From contig JABGTH010000183.1 in assembly GCA_018647275.1 (NCBI GenBank), positions 1-5,488 of the forward strand: a stretch of DNA of 5,488 bases. Direction: 5' to 3'. Under the pieces are notes generated by a model. The model had not been told where the DNA came from. It made no database searches and saw only the letters and a list, made by a program, of their open reading frames with translations. How positions within the stretch are numbered: position 1 is the stretch's first letter; every line of letters begins with the position of its first letter. This stretch comes from Paracoccaceae bacterium. Its GTDB lineage: Bacteria; Pseudomonadota; Alphaproteobacteria; Rhodobacterales; Rhodobacteraceae. A program made the position numbers and the translations under genes. Positions 1 through 4,998 of the stretch are shown here, piece after piece.

Positions 1-597
1 CATTGATCCAGCAGAAAGAAATGGTTTTGCCAGCGTCGTCCCGCGCCACATCACAGCGCCACCCCAGACAGGAGCACCTTCTGAAGGGTACATCTGAGAA
101 CGAATGGCAGAATGGATCCCATCCGCTCCGATCAACATATCTCCAGCAACGCTTTGCAAACCATCGTTGGTTTCAGCAGTGACTTTGACACCGTCATTAT
201 CCGCTTCAAAACCAACGACCCTTGCGCCTGTTGTTATGCAAGCGTCGCCACAGCGTTGCCGAACAGTATCAAGCAATGCCACATACAACTGCCCACGATG
301 CACAGAGTATTGAGGCCAATTATATCCCGCGTCGATGCCACGGGGTTCTGTCCAAATTTCAACGCCCGTTTTGGTATAGAAGCCATAGTCTCGGGTGCGG
401 ATACCCACCTGATTCAGCATCGCGCCAAGATCCAGCTCCATCAACTCACGCACGGCTGTCGGTTGTAAATTAATACCAACCCCCAATGGCTTAGGAGACT
501 TGACACTTTCGAAAATGTGGAACGGAACGCCAATCTGGTGCAGGGTTAGCCCCATAGTCAAGCCTGCGATCCCACCGCCTGAAATAAGAACTGTCAT
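1..597 (-). CDS. PhzS-like FAD-dependent monooxygenase (N-terminal half, cut by window edge)
   Basis: The minus-strand frame stays open from the ATG at 595-597 to the window edge, giving 199 residues. It begins with a Rossmann FAD-binding motif GGGIAG (residues 7-12), followed by acidic Glu30 at the end of the second strand, where this fold contacts the FAD ribose. A conserved HRGQL segment lies at 100-104, and the second FAD motif, IGADGIHSAIR, at 156-166. The stretches LGVGINLQP (38-46), WTEPRG (82-87) and WPQYSVHRG (94-102) closely recall Pseudomonas PhzS and its relatives, class A flavin monooxygenases that hydroxylate aromatic substrates using NAD(P)H and O2. Such proteins are about 400 residues, so roughly half is present and the C-terminal FAD and substrate region is outside. 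A clear ribosome binding site supports the start. It lies 24 bases downstream of the helicase gene and may be co-transcribed with it. The substrate cannot be told; no phenazine genes are visible, so phenazine chemistry should not be assumed. Confidence 0.9.
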   Translation of the reverse strand, partial: MTVLISGGGIAGLTMGLTLHQIGVPFHIFESVKSPKPLGVGINLQPTAVRELMELDLGAMLNQVGIRTRDYGFYTKTGVEIWTEPRGIDAGYNWPQYSVHRGQLYVALLDTVRQRCGDACITTGARVVGFEADNDGVKVTAETNDGLQSVAGDMLIGADGIHSAIRSQMYPSEGAPVWGGAVMWRGTTLAKPFLSAGSM

Positions 598-604
598 TTG
601 CTTT

Positions 605-610
605 TCCTCT
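605..610 (-). promoter_or_regulatory. Shine-Dalgarno site of the PhzS-like monooxygenase
   Basis: On the minus strand this reads AGAGGA, seven bases before the ATG at 595-597. It lies inside the 24-base gap after the helicase stop codon. It fixes the monooxygenase start and allows independent initiation on a shared transcript. Confidence 0.7.
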
Positions 611-621
611 GAAGTCTGGCT

Positions 622-3042
622 TTAAAACGGAATGTCGTCGACCCCGGTGATAAAGCGGGCAACAACTTTCTTTAGGCCAGCCTTTTCAAAATCAATTTCC
701 AGTTTGTCATTGTCGATGACCACAATTTTTCCATATCCGAACTTCTGGTGAAACACCCGTTCCCCGATTGTAAAACTGTTCATAGCAGACAAGTCGATGA
801 TGTCACTTTTCTGCTTTGGTGTTTGTTGAGTAGGCCGATTTTGAGACCGCGACTGCAATCTGCGCCAACCTGGCGAGTTATAGACATCTGCGTTTACAAC
901 TTTCTCATGGAACGTTGATTGGGGTTCGTTCGTCGGGGCCGCAGCACCAAACCCACCACCATACAAACCAGGTGGCGTCATCACGTCCACGTGCTCTTCG
1001 GGCAGTTCATCAATAAAGCGCGAAGGCAAGGCCGATTGCCACTGCCCAAACACCCGCCGATTGGCTGCAAATGAAATGGTACAGACCTCCTCCGCACGTG
1101 TAATTCCAACGTAGGCAAGGCGGCGTTCTTCTTCCAAACCGGCAACGCCACTTTCATCCATTGAACGCTGAGATGGGAACAATCCATCTTCCCAACCAGG
1201 CAAAAATACTTGGGGAAATTCAAGGCCTTTTGAGCCGTGAAGCGTCATGATCGACACCTTCGCCCCCTCGCCTTCTTTTTCGTTATCCATAATCAGACTG
1301 ACGTGCTCAAGGAACCCTTGTAGGTTCTCAAACTGCTCAAGTGCTTTGACTAATTCTTTGAGGTTTTCCAACCGCCCTGGAGCCTCTGGCGTCTTGTCGT
1401 TTTTCCAATGAGTGGTGTAACCGCATTCATCCAGAATAATGCCTGCCAGCTCGAAATGGCTGACTTCTGGGGGGCCGTATTCCATCACCTGCGGGCCATC
1501 ATCGATCACCGCGTCTTCACTCACTGTCATCAACGGACCACGGGTCATCTGCGCCCAGCGCCCGATGCCATCTACCAGTTTGGCCAGCTCTGCGCCGCCC
1601 TTGCCTTTGATCAATCCCATTTCAATTGTCAGGCGTGCACCCTCAAGCAGGGAAACGCCGTTTTCACGGGCCGTCATCTGAATGGTTTGCTGTGCCTTAT
1701 CGCCCAAACCACGCTTTGGCGTGTTCACGATCCGCTCAAACGCGAGATCATCATCGGGGGAGGTCACAATACGGAAATAGGCCATCGCATCACGGATTTC
1801 CAAACGTTCATAGAACCGTGGACCGCCAATCACACGATACGGCAAACCGATGGTCAGGAACCGATCCTCAAAGGCACGCATCTGGTGGGATGCCCGAACC
1901 AAAATCGCCATTTCATCTAATGAAACAGGACGCATGCCACGGGTGCCAGACTGCGCGGATTCGATTTCCTCACCGATCCAACGCGCCTCTTCCTCGCCGT
2001 CCCAATGGCCAATCAGACGCACCTTTTCGCCGTCTTTTTCTTCGGTCCACAACGTCTTGCCCAAACGGCCTGTGTTGCCTTCAATTACGCTAGACGCAGA
2101 CGCCAGAATATGCGGGGTTGAGCGATAGTTTTGCTCAAGGCGCACCACATGTGAGCCCGGAAAATCCTTTTCAAATCGAAGGATGTTACCCACTTCAGCA
2201 CCACGCCAGCCATAGATCGATTGATCATCATCCCCAACACAACAGATGTTTTTGTGACCCGCCGCCAAAAGGCGCAGCCATAAGTATTGGGCGACGTTGG
2301 TATCTTGATACTCGTCCACAAGAATGAATTTGAACCAGCGTTGATATTGCTCGAGAATGTCGGCGTTGGTCTGAAAAATTGTAACCATATGTAGCAGAAG
2401 ATCGCCAAAATCGGTGGCGTTTAACTCTATCAAACGGTTTTGATATTGGGCGTAAAGTTCGATGCCTCTGTGATTATAAGCACCTGCATCAGCAGCAGGC
2501 ACCTTATCAGGCGTTAGCGCGCGGTTTTTCCAATCATCAATGATATTGGCCAGCTGACGTGCAGGCCAGCGTTTGTCATCTATACCCTCCGCACGGATCA
2601 ACTGTTTCAGCAGGCGGATTTGGTCGTCGGTATCCAGAATAGTAAAGTTGGACTTTAACCCTACCAATTCCGCATGACGGCGCAGCAGTTTCACGCAGAT
2701 AGCATGAAACGTGCCAAGCCACGGCATCCCCTCAATCTGTTGACCCAGCATACCACCGACACGGTTCTTCATCTCGCGGGCGGCTTTGTTGGTGAAGGTC
2801 ACCGCCAAAATCTCGTTCGGACGGGCGCGTCCTGTGTTCATCAAATGGACAATGCGGGCGGTCAAAGCCTTGGTTTTACCGGTCCCCGCCCCCGCAAGCA
2901 TCAAGACAGGGCCATCCATCTGCTCAACGGCGGCGCGTTGGGCTGGGTTCAAGCCATCCAAATAGGGTTGCGGACGCGCGACCATAGCACGCGCAGACAA
3001 AGATGCGCCGTCGAAGGCGTCCATTTCATCGAAATCATTCAT
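622..3042 (-). CDS. uvrD: UvrD/PcrA-type ATP-dependent DNA helicase (superfamily 1, 3'-5')
   Basis: This is a cytoplasmic SF1A helicase that unwinds DNA in nucleotide excision and mismatch repair. All motifs are intact. In the 806-residue protein counted from the ATG at 3042 they are: Q motif LNPAQRAAVE (31-40), Walker A GAGTGKT (51-57), Ia VTFTNKAA (81-88), II DEYQDTN (243-249), III VGDDDQSIYGWRGA (269-282), IV QNYRS (304-308), V MTLHGSKGLEF (599-609) and VI EERRLAYVGITRAEE (638-652). The C-terminus (about 757-800, GERVFHQKFGYGKI) is the Tudor-like domain that in PcrA/UvrD contacts RNA polymerase, joined by a Gln- and Pro-rich linker. The frame extends upstream to a GTG at 3102. The extra 20 residues are hydrophobic and unlike the family, and that GTG has its purine-rich stretch only one base away, so I prefer ATG 3042 despite a weak AGG nine bases upstream. 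The protein is longer than E. coli UvrD (720 residues), partly through a 2B insertion. Rep is an alternative, but the C-terminal domain favours UvrD/PcrA. Confidence 0.95.
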   Translation of the reverse strand: MNDFDEMDAFDGASLSARAMVARPQPYLDGLNPAQRAAVEQMDGPVLMLAGAGTGKTKALTARIVHLMNTGRARPNEILAVTFTNKAAREMKNRVGGMLGQQIEGMPWLGTFHAICVKLLRRHAELVGLKSNFTILDTDDQIRLLKQLIRAEGIDDKRWPARQLANIIDDWKNRALTPDKVPAADAGAYNHRGIELYAQYQNRLIELNATDFGDLLLHMVTIFQTNADILEQYQRWFKFILVDEYQDTNVAQYLWLRLLAAGHKNICCVGDDDQSIYGWRGAEVGNILRFEKDFPGSHVVRLEQNYRSTPHILASASSVIEGNTGRLGKTLWTEEKDGEKVRLIGHWDGEEEARWIGEEIESAQSGTRGMRPVSLDEMAILVRASHQMRAFEDRFLTIGLPYRVIGGPRFYERLEIRDAMAYFRIVTSPDDDLAFERIVNTPKRGLGDKAQQTIQMTARENGVSLLEGARLTIEMGLIKGKGGAELAKLVDGIGRWAQMTRGPLMTVSEDAVIDDGPQVMEYGPPEVSHFELAGIILDECGYTTHWKNDKTPEAPGRLENLKELVKALEQFENLQGFLEHVSLIMDNEKEGEGAKVSIMTLHGSKGLEFPQVFLPGWEDGLFPSQRSMDESGVAGLEEERRLAYVGITRAEEVCTISFAANRRVFGQWQSALPSRFIDELPEEHVDVMTPPGLYGGGFGAAAPTNEPQSTFHEKVVNADVYNSPGWRRLQSRSQNRPTQQTPKQKSDIIDLSAMNSFTIGERVFHQKFGYGKIVVIDNDKLEIDFEKAGLKKVVARFITGVDDIPF

Positions 3043-3117
3043 GGCAATAAACCTAGCCCCAAATACGGCAAAGGAAAACCCCATTGACCCAAAGATGTTC
3101 ACACTCCGTTCCGCACC

Positions 3118-3145
3118 TTATTCCTTCCGAACAAACTCCAGGCAA
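3118..3145 (-). promoter_or_regulatory. Candidate promoter of the helicase gene
   Basis: On the minus strand a -35-like TTGCCT (3145-3140) is followed after 16 bases by a -10-like GAATAA (3123-3118). Transcription would start near 3110. That leaves a leader of about 70 bases before the ATG at 3042 and almost none before the alternative GTG at 3102, which favours the shorter protein. Both hexamers are imperfect, so this is a tentative assignment made by eye. Confidence 0.3.
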
Positions 3146-3180
3146 GACCACCGCAGACTGGCGGGGAAAAGCCTTTAGCG

Positions 3181-3195
3181 ATGTCCTATGGACAT
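3181..3195. promoter_or_regulatory. Inverted repeat in the divergent region, possible operator
   Basis: ATGTCC and GGACAT are perfect six-base inverted arms around TAT. The repeat lies about 30 bases upstream of the preferred dehydrogenase start and about 140 bases upstream of the helicase start. Its position in a divergent intergenic region and overlap with a -35-like TGGACA fit a transcription factor site. It does not match the lactate regulator (LldR-type) operator pattern as I know it, and chance occurrence is possible. Confidence 0.3.
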
Positions 3196-3217
3196 ATGCA
3201 ACCGCGCGGCCTCAAAT
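3189..3217 (+). promoter_or_regulatory. Weak candidate promoter of the alpha-hydroxy-acid dehydrogenase gene
   Basis: TGGACA (3189-3194, five of six matches to TTGACA) and TCAAAT (3212-3217, four of six to TATAAT) are separated by 17 bases. Transcription would start at or next to the ATG at 3224, making the message leaderless or nearly so. That would fit the absence of a Shine-Dalgarno site there. The -10 is poor and other arrangements are possible. Confidence 0.2.
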
Positions 3218-3223
3218 ACATAT

Positions 3224-4366
3224 ATGAGCTTGCACAACACATACCCCGCCATCTCCGATTTGCGCGCAGGCGCGAAGAAACGCATCCCATCGTTCGTTTG
3301 GGAATACTTAGATAGCGCGACTGGGGATGAACGCACAAAAATGCGAAATCAGGCGCGCCTTGGGCAGGTTGGCTTAACCCCATCGGTATTGCATGGCGAA
3401 TTCGCACCCGATCTTTCAACAACTTTTTTAGGTCAAAAACTACCGCTGCCCTTTGGCATTTCCCCAATCGGGATGTCGGGCTTGATCTGGCCAAACGCAG
3501 AACAATTGCTGGCAAAATCCGCCGCGTCTCTTGGCATACCCTACGCGCTTTCCACCGTGGCCGCGCAGGCCCCCGAAGACCTTGCTCCTCATTTAGGTGA
3601 AAATGCTTGGTTTCAAATGTACCCTCCGCGAGACGAAGCCATTCGCATCGATATGTTAGAACGCGCAAGAGCAGCAGGATTTAAAACGCTTATCCTAACA
3701 GTTGATGTGCCCGTTGCCTCGCGCCGTGAACGTCAAACGCGGTCTGGTCTTACCAATCCCCCCAAATTGACGCCAAGATTGTTGGCACAAGTGTTACAAA
3801 AACCTGCGTGGGCTTTGGGCACGATGCGTCAGGGCATGCCCCATATGAAAATGCTCGATAAATATTCGGCTCCCGCTGCCGAGGGCCTCTCATCAACCGC
3901 ACATGTGGGGTACCTTCTGCGCACCTCACCTGACTGGGACTATGTCAAATGGCTTCGTAATGCGTGGGGCGGACCGTTTATTGTCAAAGGTGTCATGCGT
4001 CCCGACGATGCAATTGAGCTCGAGAAGATCGGTGTAGATGCAATTTGGGTCTCTAACCATGCTGGTCGTCAGTTTGATGCCGCGCCTGCGACAATAGACA
4101 TACTCCCGACGATCAAAGCAGCCACAAAACTGCCACTCATCTTTGATAGTGGCATCGAGTGCGGGTTAGACGTACTGCGTGCCCTCGCTTCTGGCGCTGA
4201 CTTTGTGATGTTGGGCCGCGCTTGGCATTACGCACTTGGCGCACTTGGTAAAAAAGGCCCAGCGCATTTGGCTGATATGTTAGCAAAAGACCTTGAAGCA
4301 AATATGGGGCAACTGGGGGCTAAAACCCTTTTTGAATTACCAGAACCCTTTGAAATTAAAGACTGA
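3224..4366 (+). CDS. FMN-dependent alpha-hydroxy-acid dehydrogenase/oxidase (LldD / glycolate oxidase family)
   Basis: This 380-residue TIM-barrel flavoprotein is predicted to oxidise a 2-hydroxy acid such as L-lactate or glycolate to the 2-oxo acid through FMN. Family residues are in place, counted from the ATG at 3224: Tyr28 in WEYLDSATGDE; Tyr133 in WFQMYPPRD; Asp161 in LTVDVP; the SRRERQTR loop (166-173); Lys255 in VKGVMRPDDA; catalytic base His279 and Arg282 in SNHAGRQFD; and the FMN phosphate-binding segment FDSGIECGLDVLRALASGADFVMLGR, split as DSGIE (308-312) and GADFVMLGR (324-332). There is no cytochrome b2 domain or signal peptide, so it is probably cytoplasmic or peripheral to the membrane. 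The frame also opens at an ATG at 3188, adding 12 residues, but family similarity starts at MSLHNTYPAISDLR, favouring 3224. Neither start has a good ribosome binding site. The usual HGGRQ motif reads HAGRQ. Lactate, glycolate and mandelate substrates cannot be separated from sequence. No clear terminator follows the stop. Confidence 0.93.
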   Translation: MSLHNTYPAISDLRAGAKKRIPSFVWEYLDSATGDERTKMRNQARLGQVGLTPSVLHGEFAPDLSTTFLGQKLPLPFGISPIGMSGLIWPNAEQLLAKSAASLGIPYALSTVAAQAPEDLAPHLGENAWFQMYPPRDEAIRIDMLERARAAGFKTLILTVDVPVASRRERQTRSGLTNPPKLTPRLLAQVLQKPAWALGTMRQGMPHMKMLDKYSAPAAEGLSSTAHVGYLLRTSPDWDYVKWLRNAWGGPFIVKGVMRPDDAIELEKIGVDAIWVSNHAGRQFDAAPATIDILPTIKAATKLPLIFDSGIECGLDVLRALASGADFVMLGRAWHYALGALGKKGPAHLADMLAKDLEANMGQLGAKTLFELPEPFEIKD

Positions 4367-4454
4367 GTGCGTTCCAGTTTCTTTATTTAAAGATGAAGTT
4401 CGCCTGCTGCACAAAATTTTTTAGGATTATTTCGGACAGACGCACCTTTTTCTC

Positions 4455-4481
4455 TTGCAGGTTCTGTCGCGCAATTATAGA
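4455..4481 (+). promoter_or_regulatory. Candidate promoter of tRNA-Gly copy 1
   Basis: TTGCAG (4455-4460) and TATAGA (4476-4481) are separated by 15 bases, about 18 bases before the mature tRNA. The same elements occur at the same distance in the second copy, where the sequence between them has diverged, which supports function. The spacing is shorter than the usual 16-18, so the exact hexamer boundaries are uncertain. The G+C-rich stretch after the -10 resembles discriminators of stringently controlled stable-RNA promoters. Confidence 0.45.
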
Positions 4482-4499
4482 TCGGCGTTACCCAAGGAA

Positions 4500-4574
4500 G
4501 CGGGCGTAGCTCAGGGGTAGAGCATAACCTTGCCAAGGTTAGGGTCGGGCGTTCGAATCGCCTCGCCCGCTCCA
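4500..4574 (+). tRNA. tRNA-Gly (anticodon GCC), copy 1
   Basis: The cloverleaf folds fully by hand. The acceptor stem is GCGGGCG with CGCCCGC. The D stem is GCTC with GAGC around AGGGGTA. The anticodon stem is TAACC with GGTTA around TTGCCAA, with anticodon GCC at 4532-4534. The variable loop is GGGTC, and the T arm is GGGCG-TTCGAAT-CGCCT with one G-U pair. The discriminator is T, and CCA (4572-4574) is encoded. It should read glycine codons GGC and GGU. It has its own candidate promoter and terminator, so it is probably a single-gene unit. It is identical in all 75 bases to the copy at 4744. Confidence 0.98.
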
Positions 4575-4581
4575 AATAAAT

Positions 4582-4613
4582 AAAAAAGCCAGTCAGTTTC
4601 GACTGGCTTTTTT
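4582..4613 (+). terminator. Intrinsic terminator of tRNA-Gly copy 1
   Basis: The 13-base arms AAAAAAGCCAGTC and GACTGGCTTTTTT pair perfectly around the loop AGTTTC, starting eight bases after the tRNA CCA. The seven G+C-richer pairs next to the loop followed by a T run make a classic rho-independent terminator. The A tract on the other side means it could also stop transcription from the opposite strand. Confidence 0.9.
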
Positions 4614-4658
4614 GTTGTTCAAAACTTCCTCACCCATACAATAAGAAATTCAGATACA

Positions 4659-4681
4659 GCCCCATTTTAAATTAATGGGGC
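4659..4681. repeat. Perfect hairpin in the spacer between the tRNA units
   Basis: GCCCCATT (4659-4666) and AATGGGGC (4674-4681) form an eight-pair stem around TTAAATT. It lies in the 66-base spacer that is not part of the duplication. No T run follows, so it is not a standard terminator. It could be a back-up stop, a protein site, or a remnant of the event that created the duplication. Confidence 0.5.
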
Positions 4682-4683
4682 AT

Positions 4684-4700
4684 AAGTGAATTTTTCACTT
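4684..4700. repeat. A+T-rich inverted repeat abutting the second tRNA promoter
   Basis: AAGTGAA (4684-4690) and TTCACTT (4694-4700) pair perfectly around TTT. The right arm overlaps the first two bases of the -35-like TTGCAG of the second tRNA copy. The first copy has no counterpart, since its sequence there reads TTCTCTT without a left arm. It may be chance in A+T-rich DNA or a site specific to this copy. Confidence 0.35.
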
Positions 4701-4725
4701 GCAGGTTTCGCTGCACGATTATAAA
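4699..4725 (+). promoter_or_regulatory. Candidate promoter of tRNA-Gly copy 2
   Basis: TTGCAG (4699-4704) and TATAAA (4720-4725) are separated by 15 bases, matching the arrangement in copy 1. The -10 here is closer to TATAAT than the TATAGA of copy 1, so this copy could be the stronger promoter. Six of the 15 spacer bases differ between the copies while both hexamer regions are nearly unchanged. Confidence 0.45.
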
Positions 4726-4743
4726 TCAGCCTCACCCAAGGAA

Positions 4744-4818
4744 GCGGGCGTAGCTCAGGGGTAGAGCATAACCTTGCCAAGGTTAGGGTCGGGCGTTCGA
4801 ATCGCCTCGCCCGCTCCA
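4744..4818 (+). tRNA. tRNA-Gly (anticodon GCC), copy 2
   Basis: This gene is identical in all 75 bases to the tRNA at 4500-4574, with anticodon GCC at 4776-4778 and encoded CCA at 4816-4818. The second gene raises dosage for a tRNA that decodes the GGC and GGU glycine codons. It has its own candidate promoter and terminator, so the two genes are probably independent units and not one dicistronic transcript. Confidence 0.98.
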
Positions 4819-4825
4819 ACTAAAC

Positions 4826-4857
4826 AAAAAAGCCAGTCAGTTTTGACTGGCTTTTTT
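4826..4857 (+). terminator. Intrinsic terminator of tRNA-Gly copy 2
   Basis: The same perfect 13-base arms AAAAAAGCCAGTC and GACTGGCTTTTTT occur here around the loop AGTTTT, eight bases after the CCA. Only one loop base differs from the first terminator. It insulates hisB downstream from tRNA transcription. Confidence 0.9.
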
Positions 4858-4929
4858 GTTGTTCAAAATCCAGCCCAATAGCGCAACGACATATCAGGCA
4901 CATATCCCCCCCGCTTTGGCATCACCATC

Positions 4930-4958
4930 TTGGCCTGTCCTCATTTCCCGCATATAAG
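4930..4958 (+). promoter_or_regulatory. Candidate hisB promoter
   Basis: TTGGCC (4930-4935) and TATAAG (4953-4958) lie 17 bases apart, the optimal sigma70-type spacing. The start would be near 4965, giving a leader of about 34 bases. This is too short for a his leader-peptide attenuator, and I saw no His-rich small frame or hairpin in 4869-4998. The rest of this gap shows nothing recognisable. Confidence 0.45.
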
Positions 4959-4988
4959 CCAATCAAAATTACACAACTTCTGCTGATC

Positions 4989-4992
4989 GGAG
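4989..4992 (+). promoter_or_regulatory. Shine-Dalgarno site of hisB
   Basis: GGAG lies six bases before the ATG at 4999. It supports this start, which also agrees with where the HisB family normally begins. Confidence 0.7.
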
Positions 4993-4998
4993 ACGACA

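Larger units (their letters stand above)
4447..4624 (+). repeat. Tandem duplication unit, copy 1 (promoter, tRNA-Gly, terminator)
   Basis: This 178-base unit recurs 244 bases downstream at 4691-4868. By hand alignment without gaps the copies differ at 14 positions (about 92% identity). There are 11 differences in the 53 bases before the tRNA, none in the 75-base tRNA and three in the 50 bases after it. The match stops abruptly at both ends. A 66-base unrelated spacer (4625-4690) separates the copies. Confidence 0.9.
4691..4868 (+). repeat. Tandem duplication unit, copy 2 (promoter, tRNA-Gly, terminator)
   Basis: This is the second copy of the 178-base unit, a direct repeat of 4447-4624 with about 92% identity. 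Differences concentrate in the promoter spacer and in the stretch between the -10 region and the tRNA. The tRNA itself is unchanged. Confidence 0.9.

Noticed and set aside
104..473. Three overlapping plus-strand frames of 69-118 codons
   Set aside because: They lie opposite the PhzS-like monooxygenase, whose frame shows clear family motifs. They have no recognisable domains.
1408..2408. Several frames of 69-170 codons inside the helicase region on both strands
   Set aside because: They are shadows of the uvrD coding sequence, which has all its helicase motifs in one uninterrupted frame.
3186..3668. Minus-strand frame of 160 codons opposite the dehydrogenase
   Set aside because: The plus strand encodes a complete FMN-dependent enzyme there. 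The antisense product is Arg- and Cys-rich with no family features.
4367..4445. GTGCGT (4367-4372) and ACGCAC (4440-4445) as a possible terminator stem after the dehydrogenase
   Set aside because: The arms are separated by 67 bases with no T run after them. The nearby CTTTA-TT-TAAAG is too weak to be a terminator.
4387..4575. Minus-strand frame of 62 codons (begins MERARRFERP)
   Set aside because: It is largely the antisense of tRNA-Gly copy 1, and its N-terminus is the reverse complement of the tRNA. This is a well-known kind of spurious protein prediction.
4500..4868. tRNA-Gly locus as a phage or island attachment site
   Set aside because: No integrase or mobile gene is present, and the second tRNA copy is a complete gene with promoter and terminator, not a 3' fragment as expected for an attR/attL remnant.
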